Source: Gordius sp. MW1 (lineage: Eukaryota; Nematomorpha; Gordioida; Gordea; Gordiidae). Taken from it: a DNA stretch of 64,000 nucleotides. The notes under the pieces were generated by a model, which saw only the letters and a program-made list of their open reading frames with translations, made no database searches and was not told the DNA's origin. The position numbers were made by a program, and so were the translations under genes. The stretch is from the NCBI GenBank assembly GCA_964036665.1, contig OZ038527.1, positions 19,118,221 through 19,182,220 of the forward strand, written 5' to 3'. Of the stretch, positions 32,239-43,590 are shown piece by piece (positions within the stretch are counted from its first letter, which is position 1; each line of letters opens with the position of its first letter).

Positions 32239-34065
32239 ATCAAAGAGTCAATGAAATTATGCAATGTTCATCTTAAAAATTTGATAATAAAAATTGTATT
32301 GCATTACTGTTAAATAGATTTAATTATTGCGAAATTATTGAATAAAAATTGTTTTCTAAATGTATAATAGCACACAATCTACACTTGTTGTCATTATCGT
32401 GGTCTAAATCAAAAAATGGTTGGTTCAGCTTTAATTAATTAAAAATTTTACTTGGACGATGTAATTTTTTATGACAAGGTAATTTAGAATAATATGAATT
32501 AATTGCGACTCTCCTTATTTAAAAAAATGTTGCTAAATTTAAGTTACAAAATCTTTGCTGACTTATAATTGAATTACATAACACACCATGTTAGAGTAAA
32601 TTCCATACTTGTGACCCCCTAGGCAATCGCGGGTCTTAAATAAACCTTACTTAAATAATAAATTTTTTGTATACAATTTCTCACTTCTTTAAATATTTAG
32701 TCTCATTAATGTGTTAAACATTCAAAACACATAAAAACTTTAATGCAAGGAAATCTAAAGGAGAATGTATAAATGGAAAATTTCTATAAACTAAACTACT
32801 TTGGCACGTAACCAAGATTTTCTTAAAGAAGGTAGGAAAAAATTTACAAATTTATTTTCATAGTTTTTATTAATAATATGATAAAGATGAGAGATGAGAA
32901 AAATCCGACCCGTTCGGCATATGAACCGGGCCATCGTCTTAATGTTAGATCTTTTGGCGGGCCCGGGCGGGACCTTAACAAGATTCGAGCAACTCGGGCC
33001 TATTAAGATTTTTTATATAATGAATTATATTGTTTTTGTGTACTAATTTGTCATCTTTTTATTTGATTGTATATTATTTATTTATTATTAGTCGTATATC
33101 TTAAAAGAACAAAATGAATCTATAATTTAAAATATAACAAAATTATACTGCCAAAAATATAATAAATCATTATTTTGGACAGGGCAGTTTGGGCATTTTT
33201 AATAGGTCGTACATGGCCGGGAGGACTTTAAATAGCTGGGTGGACAATTAATTTTTAAATCGGACCCACCCGGGTGCAGGCAAAAAAATGTAAAAATCTG
33301 ACTTCTAAAAAGATATGAATTCTGTGTATAAAATATAAAACGTTATAAAAAATTTACATTATAAAACGAAGTTAATTTTTCTTTTGCGCAGCGATTTTCT
33401 ATTTAAACTTTTTAATTGTTAATAATGCCAATCCGTTTTATCGATGCACATACTATTTAATATTGGTGCATGTGGTTATGGGGAGTCAAAAAGGTTTATC
33501 AATATTAATGGTTTCAATAACATTGTTAGGGTGTTGAGAGCATTCTTGGGACGATAGGTCTCTTAAGTTTGAGACAAAACCATAGACATCATACTTTAGC
33601 TGATTTGTGTCATTTAAATCACTTCAGTGCCATGGCACAATATTTTGGCGGATTTACAAGTTAGTTGGATTTAACGCAAACCGTTCATTAACTTGTATCA
33701 TAAAGGGTTCGATCGAGGCGAAGAAAATTATTAATTTATCTAAACCTCAATGCATTAAGCTAAAGTAAGTCTGAAAATGTTGCCTCTTAAATCTAGGTTG
33801 CGAGTTAAAATTAAAATGTTGCTTTAACTTTTGAAGGATGTATAGCTGAAAAATTCATTAAGATATGAAAGGAAAATAAGTAAATTTCAAATTATAAAAT
33901 TGCTACTTACTAAGTGTGGGAGGGCCAGGTAATGCTGTGGGAAAAATGCTCAATCAAGATTTTTGGACAAAGAACAAGTGAATTTGGAAAAATGTAATGT
34001 TTTTTGCCGAAAATTTATTTTAAAAAAGCGATCTCTAACTAACGTCTCATTCATTAGATTTATAA
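32239..34065. other. Spacer of copy C downstream of the BTB gene
   Basis: Collinear with A 11,347-11,781 and 13,434-14,560. It holds the unoccupied TTAA (32,636-32,639) of the family-2 piggyBac-like element. It also holds a CGGG-type patch at 32,890-33,310 that starts AAAAATCCGACCCGTTCGG and ends AAAAATCTGACTTC. No gene. Confidence 0.55.
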
Positions 34066-34069
34066 GCGT

Positions 34070-34165
34070 ACTTTTTTACCAGGCAAAAGATCACAATGGA
34101 AATGGTTAAATTCAACACGATTTCCATATAAGGATCAATGCCATCCGTTTGGTTATAGCGCGTTT
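34070..34165 (+). mobile_element. Tiny remnant of the REL-type LINE 3' end (C)
   Basis: One + frame reads RQKITMEMVKFNTISI, then a stop, then GSMPS. This matches the last residues of the LINE fragments in A and B (KQKITMEIVKSNTIPIYGSM). Only about 90 bp remain, at a position not occupied in A or B, so this is a separate, strongly 5'-truncated insertion of the same family. Confidence 0.55.
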
Positions 34166-34289
34166 TTATTAGTCGTGAATGTAATTTTTCTATATATTTA
34201 TTTTATAAAATAAAAAGTATATATAAATTTTTCAAGTAACTATGAGTGTCTTAGTCTTTTAGGCAATTTTAAATACTCTTATTCATTTA

Positions 34290-34550
34290 ATAATTAATTG
34301 CTATGCAATTTATGGGCTCGTTTTTTGTTGTCCGTCCGTCCGTCCGTCTGTCCGTCTGTCCGTCCATCCCTATCTATTTGCATTGGGTATATTAGGTTAT
34401 CGATTTTTTAAATTAATGCATGAGAAAGAGGTGCCACACCCCTCATCTCTATCTCCCTCGCTGTGTTATTTTTTAAATTAATGCATAAGAGGTGCCCCAC
34501 CCCTCATCTCTATCTCCCTCGGTGTGTTATATATAAGATTTGTTAAATTA
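34290..34550. repeat. TCCG microsatellite and GAGATAGAGATGAGGG-type repeats (C)
   Basis: Starts TTGCTATGCAATTTATGGGC, then (TCCG/TCTG)n at 34,337-34,372. Two related blocks containing CCCCTCATCTCTATCTCCCTC follow. It is the inverted equivalent of A 17,690-17,900. Confidence 0.7.
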
Positions 34551-35081
34551 TCTATTATATAATAAACATAAATAAAAGTTGTTTACTTTTAATTGCTATG
34601 CAATTTAACTAGTTATATAATAAACATAAATAAAAGTTGTTTACTTTTAATTGCTATGCAATTTAACTAGTTTTTGTTATATAATAAACATAGATAAAAG
34701 TTGTTTACTTTTAATGCTATGCAATTTAACTAGTTATATAATAAACATAAATAAAAGTTGTTTACTTTTTAATTGCTATGCAATTTAACTAGTTTTGGTG
34801 TTAGAATTTCGGAGTTTTTTTTGACTCTTATGATTGTTCTTGTTACTATCATTGATAATAAGAATTTTTGGCCGTCTGCTGGCTGCTGACCAATGAAAAA
34901 AATGACCATTGGCCAAAATGTGAATCGAAATAATTTTTTTCGTTTTTTTTGACTATTATGATTGTTCCTGTTTCTACCATTGCTATTATGACTTTTTGGC
35001 CGTCCGCTGGCTGCTGACCAATGTTATATAATAAACATAAATAAAAGTTGTTTACTTTTAATTGCTATGCAATTTAACTAG
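34551..35081 (+). mobile_element. Tandem Helitron-like 3' ends
   Basis: A block of about 58-63 bp (TTATATAATAAACATAAATA ... AATTGCTATGCAATTTAACTAG) is repeated head to tail. CTAG ends lie at 34,609-34,612, 34,667-34,670, 34,730-34,733 and 34,789-34,792, with a fifth at 35,078-35,081 after one 128-bp-type repeat. Each has the 6-bp hairpin three bases before CTAG and is followed by T, as at Helitron 3' termini. No Rep/helicase gene is present. Confidence 0.5.
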
Positions 35082-35780
35082 TTTTTGGGTTAGAATCCCG
35101 GAGTTTTTTTGACTCTTATGATTGTTCTTGTTACTATCACTAATAATAAGACTTTTTGGCCGTCCGTTGGCTGCTGACCAATGAAAAAAATGACCATTGG
35201 CCAAAATGTGAATCCGAGTTTATTTTTTCGTTTTTTTGACTATTATGATTGCTCCTGTTACTACCATTGCTATTATGACTTTTTGGCCGTCCGCTCGCTC
35301 CTGACCGATTGAAAAAATGACCATTGGCCAAAATGTGAATCGAAATTACTTTTTTCGTTTTTTTTTGACTATTATGATTGTTCCTGTTCCTACCATTGCT
35401 ATTATGACTTTTTGGCCGTCCGCTGGCTGCTGACCAATGGAATAAAATGACCATTGGCCAAAATGTGATTCGAAAACTTTTTTTTCGTTTTTTTTTGACT
35501 ATTATGAATTTATATCCACTTTTACCGTGTCCTGGCTGCTGACCAATGGAAAAAATGGCCATTGGCCAAAATGTGATTCGAAATTTTTTTTTTCGTTTTT
35601 TTTACTCTTATGAATTTATATCCACTTTTACAGTGTGCTGGCTGCTGACCAATGGAAAAAAATGACCATTGGCCAAAGTGAGCATCAAAATTTTTTTTTC
35701 CGTTTTTTTGGCTATTATTGACTTATAGAGTATCTGTTGGTACTGACCAATAGAGAAAAAGTGACCATTGGCCAAATTTT
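34860..35780 (-). repeat. CCAATGG tandem repeat, inverted orientation (C)
   Basis: Units contain CCAATGGAAAAAATGACC, ATTGGCCAAAATGTGAATC, a T-rich tract, GACTATTATGATTG and TTTTTGGCCGTCCGCTGGC. This is the reverse complement of the repeat in A and B. The minus-strand frame at 35,140-35,562 is a translation of these units and not a gene. Confidence 0.8.
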
Positions 35781-36124
35781 TGATTTTTTAATTAAAAATT
35801 GTTCAAATTCAACAAAAAATTTCTCCCAACAATTCTGCAAATTCTTAACATTGTGTTGTTTTATAATATAATGTTTGTTAGACCCATAATCACTAAAGGC
35901 CATAAAAACTAATGTAATACGAAACTAGATGCAAACACTAAATCTAACCCTAACCCTTGCCTATATTACATTTTGCCTTTATTACATTTTGCCTATAATG
36001 GAAAATTTGTATAAATAATTAATTAATCATTAGGCATTTAATACCCCCCTATAGGCATTCTCGCCCCTTCCCACCTTTCTCGCCCATAAATTGCATAGCA
36101 AATATGATACATTTATACACAGAT

Positions 36125-36180
36125 GAGTCGTCCCCCCTTCCCTTCCCCTCTTCCCTTCCCTTCTCCCCCTTCCCACGAGG
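36125..36180. repeat. Polypyrimidine tract
   Basis: About 50 bp of almost pure C/T (CCCTTCCCTTCCCCTCTTCC and similar) on the + strand, next to the GGGCCGAAGGCCC hairpin. Potential triplex-forming homopurine/homopyrimidine DNA. No gene. Confidence 0.6.
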
Positions 36181-36859
36181 GCCGAAGGCCCGAGTTTTTA
36201 TTTATTAATCAAATTTTTAACCCGCTCCCTCTCCCCAGGCTACCTAAGCACATGCGGTTGAGGTGGGGAGCCACTAAAACTCGGCCATTAAATATAAAAT
36301 AATCGATTTATAATTTATTTGAAAATTCTTTAGATATTTTTTTTTAATACTAAGAGAGCCCGCTTTCGAAGTAACTACAAGGTTATCAGCAAATTTTTTT
36401 ATTATATGGGATATTTTATATGAATTATTAATATTATAGGCAAATATATTCTCAATTAAAAAAAGTGCACTTGATGCAGGGTTGAATTTTATTGTTACAA
36501 TTTTATTTCGATATAATTTGGATACGAAAATGATCATAAAAGAATTAATAAATGATATTGAAGGCTCAATAAAACTGTCTCTTAATTATTAATTACATAT
36601 AAGTTTTCAAGGATAACCAAAATGGGCATCAAATGCTTCTAGAATCCATTCTTCTCATTATGGGATAACATAAAAGTAAGTTGGCCTTAAGTGCCATTAC
36701 AATTTTGCTAAAGGCTTTTTATTTTTACTCATTTAAATCTCTAGTAAAAATAATGCATTAATTTAGAAAAATATCATGTTAGACAAATAAGACTTCAATT
36801 TTTACAGCCCAGAGTTAGAAAACCATAAAGCCAGGTGCACATTCTTAATACTATTTTGG
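36181..36859. other. Right part of copy C
   Basis: AT-rich spacer matching A 14,690-15,240. No gene. Similarity to A ends near 36,790. Confidence 0.5.
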
Positions 36860-36867
36860 CAGATGAC

Positions 36868-38011
36868 TAGAGCTGTTAAAGTTCATCTATGATACGAACT
36901 AGTTCAAGTTCATAGTTTATTTTGAAAAAAATTATTAGTTCAAGTTCATATTTTTTTAAAAGGTAACAGTTCAAGTTCATGTAGGAAAAAGTGTAACTAT
37001 TTCAAGTTAATAGTTCAATTTTATAAATATAACTAGTTCAAGTTCAGTTCAAAGTTCAGTTCATTTTTTTAAATATGATAAAGTTTAAATCTAATCCAAG
37101 GGATTTTAGGAAATGATTTCTGAATTAAAATCAGTTTTTTTGAATCCTATCCAAAATTTTAAATAAATTTTAGTTTATAAATTATAAATTTGAAAATCTA
37201 ATTTAAGGCAATATTCATATATAACAAAAGCATCAACTATACAATGTTTAAAATATTTATTACAAACAATGAGAACTGGATTTTAATAAAATATTGTTTT
37301 TAAAATTATCATTTAATAAACAAGAACGTTTATCTCCAAATATAAGTTTTCCCAAATTGAAAAACTTTTCAACTGGAGCACTAGATCCGAGGCAAACGTT
37401 ATATTTGATAAAAATTTGTTTTAGATTTGGAAATTCATCAAATATCAATTGAGGTATTAATGAGTTTAATATAGTCTTCAATTATTTCTTTATTAAAATT
37501 ATCACGTCTTAATCTAAGAAATCTAAACCATTGTGTGTAGTATGCACCTCTATACTCGTTCCTATTACCTACTTGAGAGCAAATACTTGAGTCACTATTG
37601 ATATCCATCTTTTCTAATTACAGGCTTTTATAAATTACATTAATTAGCTAAACTTATTAAGTGCTGACAATAAAACAAGCAAGAATTTTTTTGTGTTTTT
37701 AAAATCAAAAATGCGCGGATACTGTATGTCTGTATGATTACCGCGAAGACAATGCACGTCAAATTGTTGATGCATATACAAACAATAACGGCTTATAAAT
37801 TTATTTAAATAATATATTTGTGATGAACTAGTTCAATTATATTGTATAGTTCAAGTTCAGAATTTGAAAAAAAAACTAGTTCAAGTTCAAACTTAAAAAA
37901 AATCGAACTAGTTAAAGTTCACAGTTCAAATTTTTTGGAAGGTAACTAGTTCAGTTCTAAGTTCAGAAAAAAGTGAACTAGTTCAAAATGAACTAGTTCT
38001 TAACAGCTCTA
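36868..38011 (-). mobile_element. hAT transposon, internally deleted, with transposase remnants
   Basis: Begins TAGAGCTGTTAAAGTTC and ends with the inverse GAACTAGTTCTTAACAGCTCTA. The 8-bp flanks CAGATGAC (36,860-36,867) and GAGATAAC (38,012-38,019) match at six positions. Both subterminal regions are arrays of AACTAGTTCAAGTTCA repeats. On the minus strand a 56-residue frame starts MDINSDSSICSQVGN (37,608 to 37,438). A second, overlapping frame reads ...SSAPVEKFFNLGKLIFGDKR... (37,481 to 37,260), the hAT C-terminal dimerisation signature. The catalytic middle of the transposase is missing. Non-autonomous derivative of a known superfamily. Confidence 0.82.
37260..37481 (-). pseudogene. hAT transposase C-terminal (dimerisation) fragment
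   Basis: Reads IPQLIFDEFPNLKQIFIKYN then SSAPVEKFFNLGKLIFGDKR, followed by a short tail to a stop. The S-A-P-V-E-[KR]-[FL]-F-x-x-G pattern followed by K/R-R is the conserved hATC core. A stop codon precedes it in frame, and there is no own start, so it is a fragment. The N-terminal exon-like frame at 37,438-37,608 overlaps it in another frame. Confidence 0.75.
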
Positions 38012-38159
38012 GAGATAACAACAAACCAACAGGAAAAGTTAAATGCAGGCTCTGTAATGCTTATCATTTTATTGTATTTTAATATATATCTAATATGAAA
38101 ATAAATATATTTATACATTGTAAAGTGTGTGAATTAAATTTAGTAAGAATAAATATTTA

Positions 38160-38672
38160 AGATGGGCTGGGTTGGGCTTAAAAAAAGTTTGTGAGCATGG
38201 ACTGGGTTGGGCTGGGTCGACCTGAACATGGGTTGGGCTCGGCCGGCAAAAACCGGCCCATGCAGGACTCTATAAAGCCAGAGACCAGATTTGCCCGGCC
38301 CGCTGCCCGAACCTGCCCGCCCGGCCCACGGGCCGGGCAAATGCCCTAAATTTTAACTTTCGGGCGGGCACCATAACATGATTCGGGCAATTCGGGCTCA
38401 ATTTTGTTTTTAAAATAATTTATTATATTGTTTTTGTGTATATTTTGCCACTTTTTTAATTGATTTCATAATGTTTGTTAATCCTAGTTCTAATTTAAAA
38501 AAAAATCAAAAATTAAGATAAAATTTTTAAAAAATACAACGATATTAGTGCTAAAAATTTTAAAACACACCATTTCGGGCCAGGCAGTTCGGGCAGCTGG
38601 GATGATTCGGGCATTGTCGGGCGGACACATAGAAGGGTTCGGGCAGAAAAATTCTAACAAATCCGACCTCTG
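38160..38672. mobile_element. GGGCTGGG and CGGGCC-rich elements (B)
   Basis: Copies of the A features at 144-256 and 259-697. The second (38,279-38,672) is shorter than in A by about 48 bp. The loss lies between two GGGTTCGGGC direct repeats, consistent with slippage or recombination between them. Confidence 0.6.
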
Positions 38673-39370
38673 CTATTATAAACTACACCCTATTTTTCAT
38701 GAAAAAATTACATGGGACAAAAAAGGGACGCATATAAATTTCAACTATTTAAGTTGCCTGCCTACTCCCCAATAGCTTCATTCGTCAAAGTTTCAGAAAA
38801 TTGTCTGCAAGATTTACGAGGCGCCGTGAAATTTCATTTTTTTTAAATCTTTTTCCCCTTAAAGTTTACGTAATATTAAAGTCATCAAGCGAGAGTGAGT
38901 TTACATTTTTACTTTTATTATATGAAATTTAAATCGGGTTCTTTTATATATCGGGCATACAGTGAGTGATTCTTGAACTAATTCTATACGGGTAAGAATT
39001 TTATATGTTAATGACATTATCATTAAATATTAATTTTTGTATGATAAAAGATGAGGATAAATTTTAATATAATATTCAACCGAAATGCCACATTTTTTTA
39101 ATCAGCACAGCATTATGTATAACGCAAGTATTAATTTAACCTTATAGATTGCAGATGACATCTTTCTAAGAAATTACAAACCGATACTTTATTTAATTCC
39201 AATTTAAAACTAAACCTTGCCCATGTATTTTATAATAATGGATTCGTACCCTGTAAGCGTGTTATTTATTTAACTAATGCTTCATTTTTTTATTCTTTTT
39301 ATTTTCTCACAACTTAAATATAATATCAATTGCTAAGCAATTTATTTTTTTATTTGTTATATATATTTAT
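38673..39370. other. Spacer (B) matching A 698-1,395
   Basis: No gene. Small indels relative to A only. Confidence 0.6.
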
Positions 39371-39374
39371 GTAG

Positions 39375-39543
39375 CATGGGCGTAACCAGCTTTTGGATTA
39401 GGGGGGGGGCGAATGGGTTTTAAGTTCAATTGGGGGGGAGGGGGGGGCAAAACATAATTTTTTTATTTTTAAGGGTTTTTGCATTGGAGTTTTTTTGTCA
39501 TTTAGGAGGGGGGGGGGGGTGGCGCCCCCTGGCTACGCCTATG
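39375..39543. mobile_element. GGGCGTAGCC MITE, subtype 1 (B, full-length)
   Basis: Begins CATGGGCGTAACCAGC and ends CTGGCTACGCCTATG, with the duplication TTATGTAG (39,367-39,374 and 39,544-39,551). It is the undeleted counterpart of A 1,404-1,490. Confidence 0.85.
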
Positions 39544-39644
39544 TTATGTAGCCTTTATTTATCTTAATTTTGCTTGATTTGTTAATTACAATTATTTTAT
39601 CGTGTCGAAAAATGATATTTTTTAAACCCGTTTGTTGAACTAAA

Positions 39645-39811
39645 TTGGGACGCCGCATAGCTGCCAATACCCTTGACAAAAGGGAAACTTTTTTTATAAA
39701 ACAGAAAATCGGAATGATTATTTGCCATTACAACGCTATGGCAATTTTTGAATGTTTACCTCTATGATTTTTATGTTGTTTTTAGTTTCATTTAATGTAA
39801 ATCTTGCATAA
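39645..39811. mobile_element. B-specific insertion of unknown family
   Basis: About 167 bp starting TTGGGACGCCGCATAGCTGCC (first 20 bases diagnostic), absent from A, where GAACTAAATATATTTAAT is continuous (about 1,586). A possible short duplication TAAA flanks it. No inverted repeats or poly-A tail seen, so I cannot assign a class. Confidence 0.5.
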
Positions 39812-39815
39812 TAAA

Positions 39816-40145
39816 ATATATTTAATATGGTGAAACATAAGACTTAATCATATATTGATTTATTTGACAACATATTCATTAAAAAAGTGGTTTTTCTGAC
39901 TATTAGGGTTAAATAAGAATAAAGTGTAAATTACGGTAGAAACAACAATGCCGCCAAATATTTTTAAAAAAATAATATATGAAGTAAATGCCATTTGCAA
40001 AACAGGCCTAGACATTGTAAATACGCAAAGAGGTGATAATATTTTCAAAGCTAATAAATGTTGGTGCAACCAAACAAACCATGCGAGCCAAGATTATCCT
40101 AAGGGGGGGGGGAGGGTGTTGGATTTTTTTTTTTATAAATAAGGA
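39816..40145. other. Spacer (B) matching A 1,600-1,935
   Basis: No gene. Frames here on both strands are present in A with different ends and carry no motif. Confidence 0.5.
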
Positions 40146-40389
40146 TGAGAGATGAATTTTTGGCACACCCGGGCTGGCAACATAAAAGGATTTTAGCAAT
40201 TCGGGCATATTAAGATTTTATTTTATGTAGTTTTTTATTTTGTTTTTGTGTATTATTAGGCCACCTCTATTTTTGATTGTATAATAATAATTATTATTAA
40301 TCGTATTTCTTGTGTAAAAAACTGAGAAAATTTATATATTTTTGAAAATATAAATAAATAATGCTAAAAATTTAAATAATCATTATTAA

Positions 40390-41192
40390 CCCTCCAATAT
40401 ACTTATGGGGTCTAAGAAACCCCACGAAAGTTATAATTTAATACCACTTAAAGAGTTTTAGATTTAGAGATTTGGTTTTTTTAGAGTTTTCATAATTATG
40501 CAAAAGCTACATTTCCTGAAAATTTCATAGGATTTGCCTCAATACTTTTGGAGATATAAGCGTTTGGAATCCCATAAACCCCCATAAGGTCAATTAAGAA
40601 AGTTTTTTTTATTTTTTATCAAATTTTTTTTTATTTTTTACTTATAAATAGTAATTTAAGCATGTGTATAACATTTGGATCAATATTGCTAGTTATATTT
40701 GTTTATAGAAAACAAAATTTTCGTGCAATAGGTGTCAAAACCCTCTGTCTGTGCTGTTTTACACTAATATTTTGCGAAAATTGCAGCGAAAAATGCGAAA
40801 AAATGACCATTTTTTAGAGTCTTCTATTTTTTTACTATAAAATCATTTTATCATGAATGCATGTTTTTTATATTATTCAAACCTTCTTTAATAAAAAAAC
40901 ATTTGATTTTTATATTTCTTTTAACAGTTTGGTCTCCATTACAATAATAAAACATGCCATTTTAATTTTTATTCATTTTCTTTGTGTTTGGTAAATTGCA
41001 TATAATTTTAGAATTACTATTTATAATTAAATGATTTTTTTTACAAACATATAACAGGCTTTAATAAACTTATATTCAAAATTTGAGAAGTGTTACTCTA
41101 TTGGTTTTAAAATTATGATCATTTTAAGAATGGGGTTTTATAAACCCCATAAGTCACTTCAGGGTTGGGATTTCTATAAGTAAATTGGATGG
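40390..41192. mobile_element. piggyBac-like non-autonomous element, family 1 (B)
   Basis: TTAA at 40,386-40,389 and 41,193-41,196; ends CCCTCCAATATACTTAT and the inverse of CCATCCAATTTACTTAT. Counterpart of A 2,174-2,980, inside the same CGGG-rich element (about 40,150-41,308). Confidence 0.75.
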
Positions 41193-41895
41193 TTAAAGGC
41201 TAGGCAGTTCGGGCAGTTTTGAAGGGTTTAAGTGGGCCAGGTTTGATTATTAATTATAAATTCGAACCGGGACGGGTTCGGGCAGAAAATTTTAACAAAT
41301 CTGACCTCGAAAAATATAAATTCTGTAAATATAGAACAATATAAAAAAAGTTTAATACTTCTTTTACCAGCGATTTTTTATTTAAAATTACCCAGGTACT
41401 AGTGTAACCTGTAGGTGACGCAACTTTAATACCACTTTTCTCAAAAACTACTAAAGATAAAAACATTTTTTAATTTATTTTGAAATTTTGGATTGGGATA
41501 AATCATCTGATGCAATTTTATTAATCCATCTTCATTGGCTCTTGAATGATAATCGTTCAAAAATCGTAAAAATCGCAATTCTGACCTGCCTTCTTTTATT
41601 CAATAACTAGCTGACCAGGTGTAATATTGGAGTCAGCGAACGTTGTAAAATAGCGAAGTCAAATGTCAATCAAGCGTCATATATTATTTTCATTAAAATT
41701 GTTGAAATAGTTCTTATTGGCGGATAAAACGGTCAATCATCAATAATATTATGTTATTTTTATGCTTAATTTATGAAGTGAACAATAAAGTTAATATTTA
41801 GTAAATTTTTAATTAATTTATTATTTTCATTAAAATTGTTGAAATAGTTCTTATTGGCGGATAAAAACGTCAATCATCAATAATATTATGTTATT

Positions 41896-43262
41896 TTTTC
41901 TCACCAGGGGGGGGGAGTGTTTTGCCTCCACCCTTATTTTTTACCCTCTTTCTCACCAGGGGGGGGGGGAGTGTTTTGCCCCCCCCCTTATTTTTTACCC
42001 TCTTTCTCACCAGGGGGGAGGGGGGGGGGGGGGGTGTTTTGCCCCCCCTTATTTTTCACCCGCTTTCTCACCAGGGGGGAGGGGGGGGGGGGTGTTTTGC
42101 CCCCCCTTATTTTTCACCCTCTTTCTCACCAGGGGGGAGGGGGGGGGTGCCCCCCCCCTTATTTTTTACCCTCTTTCTCACCAGGGGGGGGGGGAGTGTT
42201 TTGCCCCCCCCCCTTATTTTTTACCCTCTTTTTCACCAGGGGGGAGGGGGGTGTTTTGCCCTCCCCTTATTTTTTACCCTCTTTCTCACCAGGGGGGAGG
42301 GGGGTGTTTTGCCCCCCCCCCCTTATTTTTCACCCTCTTTCTCACCAGGGGGGAGGGGGGTGTTTTGCCCCCCCCCCTTATTTTTCACCCTCTTTCTCAC
42401 CAGGGGGGGGGGAGTGTTTTGCCTCCCCCCTTATTTTTCACCCTCTTTCTCACCAGGGGGAGGGGGGGGGGAGTGTTTTGCCCCCCCCCCCTTATTTTTT
42501 ACCCTCTTTCTCACCAGGGGGAGGGGGGGGGGGGGGTGTTTTGCCCCCCCCCTTATTTTTCACCCGCTTTCTCACCAGGGGGGAGGGGGGGGGGGGGAGT
42601 GTTTTGCCCCCCCCTTATTTTTTACCCTCTTTTTCACCAGGGGGGAGGGGGGTGTTTTGCCCCCCCCCCCTTATTTTTCACCCTCTTTCTCACCAGGGGG
42701 GGGGGTGCCCCCCCTTAATTTTTACCCTCTTTCTCACCAGGGGAGAGGGGCCCTGGTGAGAAAGAGGGTAAAAAGGGGGGGGGGCAAATCACCCCCCCCC
42801 CCCCCCTCCCCCCTGGTGAGAAAGAGGGTAAAAAATAAGGGGGGGGGGCAAAACACCCCCCCCCCCCTCCCCCCTGGTGAGAAAGAGGGTGAAAAATAAG
42901 GGGGGGGGGGCAAAACACTCCCCCCCCCTGGTGAGAAAGAGGGTAAAAAATAAGGGTGGAGGCAAAACACTCCCCCCCCCCCTGGTGAGAAAGAGGGTGA
43001 AAAATAAGGGGGGGGCAAAACACCCCCCTCGGGGGGGGGGGGCAAAACACCCCCCCCCCCTCCCCCCTGGTGAGAAAGAGGGTGAAAAATAAGGGGAGGG
43101 CAAAACACCCCCCCCCCTGGTGAGAAAGAGGGTGAAAAATAAGGGGGGGGGGCAAATCACCCCCCCCCTTCCCCCTGGTGAAAAAGAGGGTAAAAAATAA
43201 GGGGGGGGGCAAATCACCCCCCCCCCCCCCTCCCCCATGGTGAGAAAGAGGGTAAAAAATAA
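41896..43262. repeat. G/C minisatellite palindrome
   Basis: About 16 forward units (TTTTTACCCTCTTTCTCACC, then a G-run, GTGTTTTGCC or a variant, then a C-run; 50-62 bp each) from 41,896 to 42,745 meet about 9 inverted units to 43,262. At the centre (about 42,726-42,770) TTTCTCACCAGGGG and CCCTGGTGAGAAA face each other with almost no spacer. Unit length varies mostly by G- and C-run length. All six frames stay open because the unit has few stops; the resulting Pro/Phe/Leu/Gly-rich frames are not genes. Confidence 0.9.
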
Positions 43263-43590
43263 TATAATTCTATTTAACTTTTAATATAATTCTATTTAAC
43301 TTTTATTTAATACAACACAATTAACATATATATGTCAATTTAAATGTATTAGTTAATATTTATCTCTAATTCAAATATGGGATAATTGACGTTCAAATTT
43401 AAAAACGCTATGGTATAACAATGGGATCGTCAAAAGTAACAATGCATTTTCCAAATCCCCACCCAATCCCCTGTTAGTAAAAAATGACGAGATAAACGTC
43501 AAAACTCATTATTTCGTGTTTTTAACCAATAGCAATTCGTATTTGACGTTCGCTATTTTACAACCTTCGACATTTCTGTACGCTACACCG
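43263..43590. other. Right flank of the foldback insertion
   Basis: AT-rich, with a small repeat of AATATAATTCTATTTAACTTT, ending in the right inverted repeat (TTCGCTATTTTACAACC). No gene. Confidence 0.55.

Larger units (their letters stand above)
27500..36800 (+). repeat. Copy C of the duplicated locus (older, diverged)
   Basis: Segments of this region follow the order of copy A: 27,510-28,170 matches A 700-1,290, 28,560-28,980 matches A 1,495-1,930, 29,080-29,400 matches A 7,340-7,680, 29,820-32,640 matches A 7,790-11,780, and 32,640-36,785 matches A 13,430-15,240. Divergence is much higher than between A and B. It lacks the A/B segment 1,940-7,340, the piggyBac-like insertion at 11,786 and most of the MITEs. 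Its cluster of CCAATGG repeats is inverted relative to A and B. Confidence 0.85.

Noticed and set aside
35140-35562. 140-codon minus-strand frame
   Set aside because: It is a direct translation of the tandem CCAATGG repeat (recurring GQWSFF, SAASGRPKSHNSNG).
41888-43238. Several overlapping frames of 120-325 codons on both strands, rich in Pro, Phe, Leu and Gly
   Set aside because: They are open only because the minisatellite unit lacks stops in most frames. Protein-like features are absent, and the frames change with G/C-run length.
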